From Bacteroidales bacterium (lineage in GTDB: Bacteria > Bacteroidota > Bacteroidia > Bacteroidales > UBA932), in assembly GCA_017430365.1 (NCBI GenBank), contig JAFRNC010000001.1:62001-126000 (forward strand): a stretch of DNA of 64,000 nucleotides, given 5' to 3'. A program made the position numbers and the translations under genes. Below the pieces are notes generated by a model. The model did no database searches and was not told where the DNA came from. It worked only from the letters and a program-made list of their open reading frames with translations. Of this stretch, positions 1-9,300 are shown one piece after another; the first letter of the stretch is position 1, and each line of letters starts with the position of its first letter.

Positions 1-121
1 TTTTCCGCTGCAACGGACGCAACTGACTGTCAGCCGATTATAAAAGTTGATCCCCCTGTTTCCGAGGGGGATCAACTTGCGTAAATGCTTGATTGATTGC
101 TGCGTCCGTTGCAGCGGAAAA
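1..121. repeat. Palindromic intergenic element, copy 1
   Basis: Perfect 21-nt outer inverted repeat (1-21 with 101-121, core CCGCTGCAACGGACGCA) encloses a perfect 14-bp inner stem (44-57 with 65-78, AAGTTGATCCCCCT and its complement) with a 7-nt loop. The two spacers are both 22 nt. Related copies lie at 20492-20607 and 45814-45933; this copy is inverted relative to them, judged by the spacer containing the complement of AATCGGCTG. It lies just downstream of pyrB and may extend past the window edge. The nested stem could act as a terminator or be a non-autonomous mobile element; the sequence does not decide. Confidence 0.9.
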
Positions 122-133
122 ATGACGAGGGCC

Positions 134-1210
134 TTAGATTTTCGACTCGCAGTAGGCGCAGCGGATGACGCCTTCTTCGGTGCGTTTGAAGTAAGGGGTG
201 ACATGCTCGTGGTTGCACATGCACTTGGGGTTGGTGCAGCGCAGATTTGCGTCCTCGAAGATGTCCTTCTTTTCCGGCATCGGGTGGGCCGGGTCGTCCT
301 TCCAGTCGATGAGCGATTTGATGAGGGCCATGCGGACATATTTACCGCAGGCGACCTGGCGGAAGTAGGCGGCGCGGGGATCGGCGTCGACTTCGGTAAG
401 GATCTCGTTGACGCGCGGGAGCGGGTGCAGTACGGCCATGTCCTTCTTGGCGAGTTTCATCTTCTCGGCGTTGAGGATGAAGTTGTCCTTGAGGCGGTCG
501 AATTCGTCCTGGTCGAGGAAGCGCTCTTTCTGGACACGGGTCATGTAGAGGATATCGAGCTCAGGCATGGCCTCTTCGATCGAATCGACCTCTTCATAGG
601 GGATTCCCTTGCGGTCGCAGACGTCGTGGCGGATGTATTCGGGGAGCTTGAGCGCATCGGGCGCGATGAGGTAGACCTTGATTCCTTCGTAGGCCGACAG
701 GGCTTTGATGAGGGAGTGGACGGTACGGCCGAAGCGCAGGTCGCCGCAGAAACCTATGGTCAGGTTGTCGATGTGGCCGAGTTCGCGGTGGATGGTCAGC
801 AGGTCGGTGAGGGTCTGCGTCGGGTGGCTGTGGCTGCCGTCGCCGGCGTTGATGATAGGCACCGGAGATACTTCGGAGGCTGCGAGCGGTGCGCCCTCGA
901 TGGGGTGGCGCATGGCGATGATGTCTGCGAAGCAGGAGAGGACGCGGACTGTGTCCTGAACCGTTTCGCCCTTGGAAACCGACGAGCGTGCCGCGTCGGA
1001 GAAGCCGAGGACCTGTCCGCCGAGTTCCTTCATGGCGGCGGTGAAGCTCAGGCGGGTACGGGTGCTGGGTTCGTAGAAGAGGGTGGCGAGTTTCTTGTGG
1101 GCCATGGCCTCATAGTAGTCTTCGGGGTGTTCGATGATCCGGTCGGCGAGGGCGATGATTTCGCTTATCTCGGCGCGGGTCAGGTCGGTGGGTTCGATCA
1201 GGTGTTTCAT
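134..1210 (-). CDS. pyrB: Aspartate carbamoyltransferase with C-terminal PyrI-type zinc domain
   Basis: Condenses carbamoyl phosphate with aspartate in pyrimidine synthesis. The 358-aa protein has the carbamoyl-phosphate motif STRTR at residues 49-53, HPLPR near 262 and a full catalytic chain to about residue 306. The last ~50 residues form a Cys4 site (C325-x4-C330, C351-x2-C354) that matches the zinc-binding C-terminal domain of the regulatory chain PyrI, not PyrB. The ~100-residue nucleotide-binding allosteric domain of PyrI is absent. It is the last gene of the pyr operon, 12 nt after pyrE. A normal PyrB is about 305-311 aa, so the tail is a real extension. Whether a separate pyrI exists elsewhere is unknown. 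Confidence 0.95.
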   Translation of the reverse strand: MKHLIEPTDLTRAEISEIIALADRIIEHPEDYYEAMAHKKLATLFYEPSTRTRLSFTAAMKELGGQVLGFSDAARSSVSKGETVQDTVRVLSCFADIIAMRHPIEGAPLAASEVSPVPIINAGDGSHSHPTQTLTDLLTIHRELGHIDNLTIGFCGDLRFGRTVHSLIKALSAYEGIKVYLIAPDALKLPEYIRHDVCDRKGIPYEEVDSIEEAMPELDILYMTRVQKERFLDQDEFDRLKDNFILNAEKMKLAKKDMAVLHPLPRVNEILTEVDADPRAAYFRQVACGKYVRMALIKSLIDWKDDPAHPMPEKKDIFEDANLRCTNPKCMCNHEHVTPYFKRTEEGVIRCAYCESKI

Positions 1211-1222
1211 TGGTATTTGAAT

Positions 1223-1873
1223 TTAATTGTTTGATTTCATCCAGGATTCGTCGGAGGGGTTGTCGCGGAAGCGGAGGATGCGTTCCTTCCACTGGGGCTC
1301 TATGTATTTCTGCTCCACGGCGACTTCGAGGAGAGCATCGAGGTTGCTGAGGGAGATGTTGACGGTACGGGCTTCGGCAAGCCTTTCCAGGCCGCGCTGC
1401 ATTCCGTAGGTAAAAATGCTGACGATGCCGAGGACGTCGGCACCTGCTTCGCGCAGGGCCTCCACCGTTTCCACTGCGCTTCCGGCAGTCGAGATCAGGT
1501 CTTCGACCACTACGGTTTTCGTCCCGGGATCCAGTCTGCCTTCAATGCGGTTGGTGCGGCCGTGGCTCTTGTTTTCGCCCCTCACATAGCCCATGGGGAG
1601 ACCGAGCAGCTGTGCGGCCAGCGCGGCGTGTGCGATGCCTGCCGTGGAGGTCCCCATCAGCATTCTGCATTCGGGGTAACGGGTGCGGATGATTTCCGCC
1701 AGCCCCGCTTCAACGCGGTTGCGTACGTCGGGGGCGGAAAGGATGAGGCGGTTGTCGCAGTAGATGGGGCTGTGGATGCCGCTGGCCCAGGTGAACGGCT
1801 CTTCCGGGCGCAGGAATACGGCACCGATGGAGAGGAGGTCGCGGGCGATTGATTTTTCCATAGTTTCGGACAT
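1223..1873 (-). CDS. pyrE: Orotate phosphoribosyltransferase
   Basis: Transfers phosphoribosyl from PRPP to orotate, giving OMP. The 216-aa protein has the PRPP loop VVVEDLISTAGS near residues 118-129, the signature of type I phosphoribosyltransferases, and TWASGIHSPIYCDNR near the N-terminus, typical of PyrE. The start at 1873 leaves 13 nt after the pyrF stop; an internal Met at residue 5 is an alternative start. It lies between pyrF and pyrB and is surely co-transcribed with them. The C-terminal ~20 residues (after KERILRF) look like a poorly conserved tail. Confidence 0.95.
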   Translation of the reverse strand: MSETMEKSIARDLLSIGAVFLRPEEPFTWASGIHSPIYCDNRLILSAPDVRNRVEAGLAEIIRTRYPECRMLMGTSTAGIAHAALAAQLLGLPMGYVRGENKSHGRTNRIEGRLDPGTKTVVVEDLISTAGSAVETVEALREAGADVLGIVSIFTYGMQRGLERLAEARTVNISLSNLDALLEVAVEQKYIEPQWKERILRFRDNPSDESWMKSNN

Positions 1874-1886
1874 GGATATTCAGGTT

Positions 1887-2600
1887 TTACAGAGTTTCGG
1901 GACAGAATTCATTGCGGCAGCGCAGCCACGCCGCATGGGGGTCGGCAGCCGCCGTTATGGGACGTCCGACTACGATGAAATCGGATCCGATTTCCCGTGC
2001 ACGGGCTGGGGTGGTGATCCGTACCTGGTCGTCCGAAGCGGCGTCCGCGAAGCGGATGCCGGGAGTGACAGCCAGGAATTCCGGGCCGCAGGCGGCTTTC
2101 ACCAGGGAAGCTTCCAGAGGAGAGCATACCACTCCGTCAAGGCCGGCCTCGCGGGCGTTGCGGGCGTAATGTGCTATGGCTTCGTCGATGCTGGCGTCGA
2201 CCAGCAATTCGCGCTGCATCCTTTCTTCGCTTGTCGAAGTGAGCTGTGTCACGGCCACAAGCAGCGGGCGGGTGCCGTCAGGACGTGTCAGTCCTTCGAG
2301 TGCGGCGCGCATCATGTCGATCGTTCCGGCTGCGTGGACGTTGCATATGTCGATGTCCAGTCCGGAAAGGACACGCATCGTCCGGCGCACGGTGTTGGGA
2401 ATGTCGTGGAGCTTGAGGTCGAGGAAGATGCGGTGCCCGCGCCGTTTCAGCTGGCGGACCATATCTGGGCCCTCGGCGTAATAGAGTTCCATGCCGATCT
2501 TAAGGAAAGGCTTTACGGCATCTCCGTCAAAGTGGCTGAGGAATCCGAAGGTTTCTTCCGCACTGCCGAAATCGCAGGCTATGATGACGTCTTTATTCAT
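1887..2600 (-). CDS. pyrF: Orotidine 5'-phosphate decarboxylase (short type)
   Basis: Decarboxylates OMP to UMP, the last step of de novo UMP synthesis. The 237-aa TIM barrel carries the catalytic motif DLKLHDIPNT at residues 61-70 and ends with the phosphate-binding region IVVGRPIT. Its length and motif match the short group-I enzymes, not the longer ~270-aa group. The start codon lies 15 nt from the outer end of a large palindrome (2615-2742) that fills most of the 152-nt gap after pyrD, so translation or mRNA stability of pyrF may be affected by that structure. Confidence 0.95.
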   Translation of the reverse strand: MNKDVIIACDFGSAEETFGFLSHFDGDAVKPFLKIGMELYYAEGPDMVRQLKRRGHRIFLDLKLHDIPNTVRRTMRVLSGLDIDICNVHAAGTIDMMRAALEGLTRPDGTRPLLVAVTQLTSTSEERMQRELLVDASIDEAIAHYARNAREAGLDGVVCSPLEASLVKAACGPEFLAVTPGIRFADAASDDQVRITTPARAREIGSDFIVVGRPITAAADPHAAWLRCRNEFCPETL

Positions 2601-2614
2601 AAATCTTGTCTGCT

Positions 2615-2742
2615 GCCATGGTATGTTTATCTTTCAAGACTACGGCCCCGTTGGGTCCTATCCCTCCCAAAGCAGGCTTTGGGCCCCTCCCACTCACGGC
2701 TGCGTGGGCGCAGACGGTCTTGAAAGATAAACACACCATGGC
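2615..2742. repeat. 128-bp palindromic element between pyrD and pyrF
   Basis: Arms 2615-2640 and 2717-2742 are inverted repeats of 26 nt with one mismatch, both ending in CCATGG and containing GTTTATCTTTCAAGAC. Inside is a second perfect hairpin, CCCAAAGC-AG-GCTTTGGG (2666-2683). It fills the only large gap in the otherwise tightly packed pyr operon. No open frame of note and no T-run for termination are present. It is unrelated in sequence to the three-copy element at 1-121. A miniature inverted-repeat insertion or a processing/stability hairpin are both possible. Confidence 0.9.
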
Positions 2743-2752
2743 TTATAATTAT

Positions 2753-3664
2753 TTAAACTATTCCAATTATATCTTCGAGTTTTTCGATTCCCAACTCTTC
2801 CATAACGGAAGGGAGGGCGTCGATTATTTCGGGGCAGGCGAACGGATTCTTGAGATTGGCCGATCCGACCTGCACCGCAGTCGCTCCCGCCATCATCATC
2901 TCGATCACCTCTTCGGCCGAAGAAACCCCTCCGCAGCCCATGATCGGAATATGGCAGGCTGAGGCGGCCTGGTTGACGAAGCGCAGCGCCACGGGGAACA
3001 GCGCAGGACCGGAAAAACCTCCGGTCCGGTTGGCCAGGACAGGTTTGCGCCGGCGGATGTCGATCCGCATTCCCGGAAGGGTGTTTATCAACGTGATGCC
3101 GTCGGCTCCTTCATCCTCACATGCCCTGGCAATCGGAACGATGTCCGAAACGTTGGGGGACAGCTTGATGAAAAGGGGTTTGCCCGTGGCTTTCCGTGCC
3201 CTGCGGGCCACTGCGGCCGCAGCTTCCGGATCGGTACCGAAAGCCATTCCGCCGTTGTGCACGTTGGGGCAGGAGATATTGACTTCGATTATGTCTATTT
3301 CAGGGCAGCGGTCAGCCTTTTCGCAGCAGATTCCGTATTCTTCCACCGAGAATCCGCTGATGTTGGCGATAAGGGGCGTGTCGCAAAGGGCGCGTATTTT
3401 GGGAGCGGTCTCGCCCGTGAGGACGTCTATGCCTGGATTCTGCAGCCCGACTGCGTTGAGAAGGCCGCCCGTGCACTCAGCGATGCGCGGGGTGGGATTG
3501 CCGAAACGCGGCTCAAGGGTCGTGCCCTTGAGAGCGATGGCGCCGAGCCGGCCAAGGTCGTAGTAAGCGGCCATTTCCGGGCCGAGACCGAATGTGCCGC
3601 TGGCCGGAACCACCGGATTCTTCAGGCGTATGCCTGCGAGGTTTACTGAAGTGTCTCTTACCAT
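2753..3664 (-). CDS. pyrD: Dihydroorotate dehydrogenase B, catalytic subunit
   Basis: Oxidises dihydroorotate to orotate using FMN; class 1B enzymes pass electrons through PyrK to NAD+. The 303-aa protein starts at MVRDTSVNL (ATG at 3664), which overlaps the pyrK stop by 7 nt (ATGGTAA); a longer open frame upstream is only pyrK in another frame. The catalytic base is Cys132 in NISCPN, as in class 1 enzymes, and the FMN-phosphate region MGCGGVSSAEEV is present. Adjacency to pyrK confirms the B type. Confidence 0.96.
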   Translation of the reverse strand: MVRDTSVNLAGIRLKNPVVPASGTFGLGPEMAAYYDLGRLGAIALKGTTLEPRFGNPTPRIAECTGGLLNAVGLQNPGIDVLTGETAPKIRALCDTPLIANISGFSVEEYGICCEKADRCPEIDIIEVNISCPNVHNGGMAFGTDPEAAAAVARRARKATGKPLFIKLSPNVSDIVPIARACEDEGADGITLINTLPGMRIDIRRRKPVLANRTGGFSGPALFPVALRFVNQAASACHIPIMGCGGVSSAEEVIEMMMAGATAVQVGSANLKNPFACPEIIDALPSVMEELGIEKLEDIIGIV

Positions 3665-4401
3665 GGCAGCATGTTTTTCTTGAATACTGGTCCGTCGTGG
3701 CAGATCCGCCTGGGGCCTGCGGTCGTCTGGACCGTGCAGCCGAAGCACAGTCCCGTGCCGCATCCCATGCGTTCTTCGAGGGAGAACTCTCCGCAGTCGG
3801 GCAGGACCGGATAAAGCGCTTTCATCATCGGCATGGGACCGCAGACATAATAGTAGTCGTAATCGGGCCGTGTCTCCCTGAGGGCGTCGGTCACCAGGCC
3901 CCGGATTCCGCAGCTTCCGTCGGCCGTGGCAACATGGACAGTGGCGCCGAGCGCTTCCATCTCTTCGCGGAGGAGTATTTCGGAAGCGGTGTTGAAACCC
4001 AGGATAGCGGTCACCCGCTTCCCTTCAGAGCGCAGGTCGCGGCAGAGTTGGTGGAGCGGCGCTGCTCCTATGCCTCCTCCGATCAGCAGCGCGCTTTTCC
4101 GGCATGCCAAAGTATCGAATCCGTTGCCCAGACCTGTCAGCAGGTCGAGTCCGGATCCCGGCTCCATCGCCGCAAGGGCCGCGGTTCCTCCGCCGACAAC
4201 CTTGTAGAGCAGTGTCAGCCGCCCGGGCTCCGACATGGAGACGGAGATGGGACGCCTCAGGAACTTACCCGGAATTTCCACTTCCACGAATCTTCCGCAA
4301 CGCTCTTCCGGCGCATCTTCCGCGTGGAGTACCATCCGGTACACCTGAGGCGCGACAGGGGCGTTGCTTTCTATGGTATATATCTTTCTGTCCATTGTCA
4401 T
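3658..4401 (-). CDS. pyrK: Dihydroorotate dehydrogenase B electron-transfer subunit
   Basis: FAD/2Fe-2S subunit that couples PyrD to NAD+. The 247-aa protein has the ferredoxin-reductase-like FAD region (RRPISVS near residue 50), the NAD-binding GGGIGAAPL segment and four cluster cysteines near the C-terminus (C214-x4-C219-x2-C222-x11-C234). It overlaps pyrC by 4 nt at its start (ATGA; ATG at 4401, or MDRK from 4395) and pyrD at its end, so the three are translationally coupled. Confidence 0.96.
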   Translation of the reverse strand: MTMDRKIYTIESNAPVAPQVYRMVLHAEDAPEERCGRFVEVEIPGKFLRRPISVSMSEPGRLTLLYKVVGGGTAALAAMEPGSGLDLLTGLGNGFDTLACRKSALLIGGGIGAAPLHQLCRDLRSEGKRVTAILGFNTASEILLREEMEALGATVHVATADGSCGIRGLVTDALRETRPDYDYYYVCGPMPMMKALYPVLPDCGEFSLEERMGCGTGLCFGCTVQTTAGPRRICHDGPVFKKNMLPW

Positions 4402-5675
4402 TCAGGGTCTTTCCAAACCAGGCTGCCGTCTTTCCAGGTCATCCGGACCGCGCCGCGCACTTTCATTCCGTCGAAGGGGGTTGCGTGGCCTTTTGAAAGG
4501 AAGTTGCGGCTGTCGATTATGCTGCAGGCGTCGAGGTCGATTGCGGTGAGGTCGGCAAGTGCGCCTTCCTGCAACGCCCCTCCCAGCCTGAAGATTCTTC
4601 TGGGAGTAGTGCAGAGTGCGTCGAGCAGCCTTTCCAGTGAGAACTTTCCGGTAAGTACCAATGCCGTATAGAGAACCGGGAATGCGGTTTCAAGCCCGAC
4701 GATTCCCATCGCGCTGCCTTCCAGTCCGCGGGATTTCTCTTCTGCGGTATGGGGGGCGTGGTCCGTGGCTATAGCGTCGATCGTACCGTCTGCCAATCCT
4801 TCCAGAAGGGCTGCACGGTCGTCGGAACTGCGCAGGGGCGGGTTCATCTTGAAACGGCCGTCTTCCTGGAGATCGTCTTCGCAAAGCACCAGATAATGCG
4901 GTGCGGTCTCGCAGGTGACCCGGACGCCGCTGCGCTTGGCTTCCTGCACGAGCGCCACGCTCTCCTTAGTGGAGACATGGCATATATGGTAACGGCATCC
5001 GGTACGCGCGGCAAGTTCCAGGTCGCGCCTTATCGGACCCCATTCGCTTTCTGAACATATGCCCCGGTGTCCGTGCGCCGCACACCATCGTCCGTCATGG
5101 ATGTATCCTCCCCGGAGCAGGGAATTATCCTCGCAGTGGGCCGCCAGGATGCAGTCGAGTTCCGCGGCCCTGCGCATGGCTTCCAGCATGACGCCGTCAT
5201 TCTGCACTCCGCTCCCGTCGTCGGAAAAGGCCACGCAGCGCCCCCTGAGGGCTTCCATGTCGACCACCTCATGTCCGCTGCGCCCGTGCGTGATTGTAGC
5301 GTAGGGGAGAACCTCGATGCAGGCGTCCCGGTCGATGATTGCCTGTTCGACGGCAATTGTCTCCGGAGCGTCAGGTGCGGGATTGAGGTTGGGCATCGCG
5401 CAGACCGTGGTATAGCCTCCCCGTGCGGCCGCCATTGAACCGGTCCGGATGGTTTCCTTCTGCGGTGCGCCAGGTTCGCGGAAATGGACGTGGAGGTCGG
5501 CGAAGCCGTATGAGAGCAGCATCCCGTCCAGGTCGACCATATCTGCCTGCGGGGGGCAGGGGAGGTTCTCCCCGACGGCACGGATCAGGCCGTCAGAGAC
5601 GAATACGTCCCCACGCTTCATGATTCCGCGTCCGGTGCTCAGCGTTGCGCCTTTCAGTAGGAGATTTCTTTTCAT
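4398..5675 (-). CDS. pyrC: Dihydroorotase
   Basis: Cyclises carbamoyl aspartate to dihydroorotate; a zinc amidohydrolase of the long, allantoinase-related type. The 425-aa protein shows HVHFREPG (H62, H64) as first metal motif and DHAPH in the C-terminal third. It is the first gene of the pyr operon. The ATG follows the T-tract of an intrinsic terminator by only 6 nt, so ribosome access and transcription of the operon depend on the leader described at 5676-5768. Confidence 0.96.
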   Translation of the reverse strand: MKRNLLLKGATLSTGRGIMKRGDVFVSDGLIRAVGENLPCPPQADMVDLDGMLLSYGFADLHVHFREPGAPQKETIRTGSMAAARGGYTTVCAMPNLNPAPDAPETIAVEQAIIDRDACIEVLPYATITHGRSGHEVVDMEALRGRCVAFSDDGSGVQNDGVMLEAMRRAAELDCILAAHCEDNSLLRGGYIHDGRWCAAHGHRGICSESEWGPIRRDLELAARTGCRYHICHVSTKESVALVQEAKRSGVRVTCETAPHYLVLCEDDLQEDGRFKMNPPLRSSDDRAALLEGLADGTIDAIATDHAPHTAEEKSRGLEGSAMGIVGLETAFPVLYTALVLTGKFSLERLLDALCTTPRRIFRLGGALQEGALADLTAIDLDACSIIDSRNFLSKGHATPFDGMKVRGAVRMTWKDGSLVWKDPE

Positions 5676-5681
5676 CGGAAC

Positions 5682-5709
5682 AAAAAAAAGACAGCTCAGC
5701 GAGCTGTCT
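5682..5709 (-). terminator. Intrinsic terminator in pyr operon leader (attenuator)
   Basis: On the minus strand a perfect 9-bp stem (AGACAGCTC / GAGCTGTCT, loop GCT) is followed by about eight Ts and, 6 nt later, the pyrC start codon. No gene ends here: upstream is only the leader peptide frame. On the plus strand there is no T-run, so it cannot serve purE. This is the geometry of a transcription attenuator. Confidence 0.85.
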
Positions 5710-5746
5710 CGGCATATATGTTATTAGGATGGGTTTTCCTTTTCAT
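5696..5746 (-). CDS. Putative pyr operon leader peptide (16 aa)
   Basis: A 16-codon frame, MKRKTHPNNIYAETAR, starts 14 nt after the promoter box and its TGA stop falls in the 3-nt loop and start of the descending arm of the terminator hairpin. A ribosome finishing this peptide would cover the hairpin and prevent termination. The layout recalls E. coli pyrBI and pyrE leaders, where UTP shortage slows polymerase and keeps it coupled to the ribosome. No obvious U-rich pause tract is seen, so the sensing mechanism is not clear. Existence of the peptide is inferred from position only. Confidence 0.5.
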   Translation of the reverse strand: MKRKTHPNNIYAETAR

Positions 5747-5760
5747 TTCTGATATTTGTG

Positions 5761-5790
5761 CAAAGGTAGTGCGTTTTACGGAATGTGCAA
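5761..5790 (-). promoter_or_regulatory. Promoter of the pyr operon
   Basis: Minus strand TTG (5788-5790), exactly 19 nt, then TACCTTTG (5761-5768): a full match to the Bacteroidota -33/-7 promoter. It places the transcript start near 5755 and gives a leader of about 80 nt before pyrC. Confidence 0.8.
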
Positions 5791-5872
5791 GGGAGAAGGG
5801 GATATCTTTTTTTAACAATGGCGGTTTGTAACTTTTTTCCCGAAAAGCGTCGACAGGTACGGATTATAGTTG

Positions 5873-5880
5873 TATTTTTG
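5873..5880 (+). promoter_or_regulatory. Probable -7 box of the purine operon
   Basis: TATTTTTG lies 32 nt before the purE start. No clear TTG is found 19-21 nt upstream, so the assignment rests on the -7 box alone. Confidence 0.5.
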
Positions 5881-5912
5881 TAATTCTGTCAACCCGAATT
5901 GATCTTTTTGCT

Positions 5913-6380
5913 ATGAAAGTCAGCATCATCATGGGATCGAAGAGCGACTGGGACGTGATGTCCGCCGCCTGCGAGACCCTCGACGCCTTCGGCGTGGAAT
6001 ATGAGAAAAAAGTAATCAGCGCACACAGGACTCCCCAGTTCTTCATGGAATACATGGCCGGCGCCCGCGGACGCGGGGTCGGCATCGTGATCGCCGGTGC
6101 AGGCGGAGCCGCCCATCTTCCGGGCATGGCGGCTGCACTGACCACTCTGCCGGTTATCGGCATTCCCATCCGCAGCAAGGCCTTGAACGGAATGGATTCA
6201 CTGCTTTCCATTGTCCAGATGCCTTCGGGGATTCCGGTGGCCACGATGGCCATCGACGGGGCAAAGAATGCTGCACTCTACGCCATATCCATCCTCGCGC
6301 TCAATGATGCGGCCCTTGCCGCGAAACTTGAGGATTTCCGCAGGACGCAGGCTGAAAAGGTATTGAAAACGGAACTTTAG
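5913..6380 (+). CDS. purE: 5-(carboxyamino)imidazole ribonucleotide mutase
   Basis: Converts N5-CAIR to CAIR in purine synthesis. The 155-aa protein has MGSKSDW near the N-terminus, SAHRTP and [12 protein letters not shown], and [21 protein letters not shown], all typical of class I PurE, which needs PurK to make its substrate. purK is not in the window. It opens the purine operon; purL follows after 7 nt. Confidence 0.96.
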   Translation: MKVSIIMGSKSDWDVMSAACETLDAFGVEYEKKVISAHRTPQFFMEYMAGARGRGVGIVIAGAGGAAHLPGMAAALTTLPVIGIPIRSKALNGMDSLLSIVQMPSGIPVATMAIDGAKNAALYAISILALNDAALAAKLEDFRRTQAEKVLKTEL

Positions 6381-6387
6381 GAGAACG

Positions 6388-9300
6388 ATGGGAAGCCGCC
6401 GCATTTTCGTAGAGAAGAAACCCGCTTTCCGCGTCGAGGCCGAGAGCCTCCGCAGGGAGTTCAACGAGAACCTTTCGCTCGACATCCGCTCACTCCGGCT
6501 GGTCAATATGTACGACCTGTCGGGTTTCAGCGATTCGCTCCTGGAGCAGTGCAGGTATACCGTCTTCGGGGAGCGTGTGTCCGACACCGTCGTCGACTCG
6601 CTCGACCTGGCCGGCCGCCGTTATCTCGCAGTGGAATATATCCCCGGACAGTTCGACCAGCGCGCTTCATCAGCTCTCGACTGTGTGCACCTGATCGACC
6701 CTGCGGCCCAGGTTGAAATCCGCAGCGGCCGCCTGCTGATATTCGACGACGACTTCAGCGAGACCGGCCTGGAGGCCGTACGCCGTTATTTCATCAATGC
6801 GGTCGAGAGCCGCGAGAAAGACCTGTCGGTGATTGCCGGCACCGAAGCCGCAGCCGTACGTCCTCTGGCGGTGCTTGACGGTTTCACTGAGATGGAGGAG
6901 AAGGATTTCGCCGCTTTCTGCCGCAGCTGGGGCCTGGCCATGAATACCGATGACCTGCGCCAGGTCGTGCTGCATTTCCGCGGCGAAGGCCGCAATCCCA
7001 CCGAAACGGAACTTCGCATCCTGGATACCTATTGGAGCGACCATTGCCGCCATACCACTTTCACGACCCATCTGACCGACATCCGGGTGGAAGACTCCTT
7101 CATCAGGCCCGCCCTTGAGGCCGACCTGCGGAGGCTCGATGAAATCCGACATGAGCTTGGCCGCGACGCAAAGCCGCTCTGCCTCATGGAACTGGCCACA
7201 ATCGGCGCCCGCTACCTGAAACACAAAGGGGTGCTGGACAATCAGGAACAGAGCGAAGAGAACAATGCCTGCAGCATCGTCATCGATGTGGATGTGAACG
7301 GAAACAACGAGAAATGGCTGCTGCAGTTCAAGAACGAAACCCATAACCATCCGACGGAGATCGAACCGTTCGGAGGCGCTGCGACCTGCCTGGGCGGTGC
7401 AATACGCGACCCGCTGTCCGGGCGTGCCTACGTCTATCAGGCTATGCGCGTGACAGGCGCCGGCGATATATGGAAGCCGGTCAGCGAAACTATGCACGGC
7501 AAGCTTCCCCAGCGTATGATTTCTCGCAAGGCGGCGGCCGGTTATTCCAGTTACGGCAACCAGATCGGCCTGGCGACCACCCATGTCCGGGAGATTTTCC
7601 ATCCCGGCTATACGGCTAAGCGTATGGAAGTCGGGGCGGTCGTAGGCGCGGTCCCGGTAGCCCAGGTGGTCCGCGAGCGGCCGCAGCCGGGCGACGTCAT
7701 CCTGCTGCTGGGCGGCCGTACCGGCCGTGACGGCATCGGCGGCGCCACGGGTTCGTCCAAGGGGCATACCGACGCTTCCCTGACCACATGCGGCAGCGAG
7801 GTGCAGAAAGGCAACGCTCCCGAGGAGCGTAAACTGCAGAGGCTCTTCCGCCGTCCGGATGCCTCGCACATGATAAAGAAATCGAACGACTTCGGTGCCG
7901 GAGGCGTGAGCGTCGCCATCGGCGAACTCGCCGACGGCCTTGAAATACATCTCGACAGGGTTCCCACCAAATACAGCGGCCTCAATGCCATGGAGCTTTC
8001 CATCAGCGAGTCGCAGGAGCGCATGGCGGTGGTCATCGCCGCTGCCGACAGGAGTGCTTTCGAGGAGTGCTGCGCACAGGAGAATATCGAGGTGACTTAT
8101 GTCGCAGATGTGACGGGTTCCGGCCGGATGCAGATATTCAACGGCGCGGATCTGGTGGCGGACCTGCCCCGCAGTTTCATCGACAGCGCCGGTGCGCGCC
8201 ATTATGCGAAGGCGACCATCCTGCCTGTGACCGATTGCGATCCGTTCACCATTTCCGTGGAAGGCGATACGACCGGGCAGAGGCTCCGGAATCTGCTGGC
8301 CAAGCCGAATGTGCTGTCGCAGAAGGGTCTCATCGAAATGTTCGATTCGACCATCGGAAGCAGCACTGTACTCATGCCTTTCGGCGGCCGCTGGCAGGAT
8401 ACCGAGACACAGGTCTCTGTACAGAAACTCCCGGTTTCCGGCGAAACAGACACTGCAAGCATGATGGCCTTCGGCTACAATCCCGACCTGGCGACCTGGA
8501 GCCCTTATCATTCGGCGGCCTACGCTGTCGTCGAGGCATGCACCAAGGTGGCTGCGGCCGGCGGCGACTGGTCCACCATGCGTTTCTCCTATCAGGAGTA
8601 TTTCGAAAGGATGACGTCCGATCCGCATACATGGGGCAAGCCCCTGTCGGCCCTGCTGGGAGCGTTGCGGATGCAGGTGGAACTTGGCCTTCCGTCAATC
8701 GGCGGCAAGGACTCCATGAGCGGCACTTTCGAACAGATCCACGTACCCCCGACGCTGATCGCTTTCGGTATCACTCCCGTGAAGGCTTCCCGTGTCATCT
8801 CTCCGGAATTCAAGCATGCCGGGAACAGGATTTATCTGCTCCGGCATATCCCGCTTGCCGACCATATGCCCGATACCGATGCGCTCAAACAGCTCTGGAG
8901 CTATGTCCACAGGCAAATTGAATCGGGGATTGTGGTTTCGGCATGGTCCCTGGGCTTCGGCGGCGCAGGCGAAGGCCTCGCCAAGATGGCCTTCGGCAAC
9001 AGGCTCGGTTTCGACGTGCAGCTGCCTGAAGACGACCTGTACCGTCTGGGCTACGGTTCCATCCTTGTCGAGTCGACGGGTGAACTGGATGCCCTGTTCG
9101 CTTTGCCGATAGGCAGGGTAACCGACGGGGCGGACGGTTGCGTGTCGCTGAATGGCGAACGCATGGAACTCTCCGCTCTGCGGGATGCCTGTTACAGCCG
9201 CTTCGATGAGGTTTATCCTGAAAAGACTCCTTGTCCTGCCGATCCGGTTCCGGAATTCGCCGGCTGCTCCTGCAGCGAGCCTGCGCCGTCCTATCCCGGT

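Noticed and set aside
47..1234. 395-codon plus-strand open frame opposite pyrB
   Set aside because: Starts inside the palindromic element and mirrors pyrB codons.
6670..8628. 652-codon minus-strand open frame opposite purL
   Set aside because: Shadow of a high-GC gene; composition rich in His, Arg and Gly with no recognisable domain, while purL matches its family over the full length.
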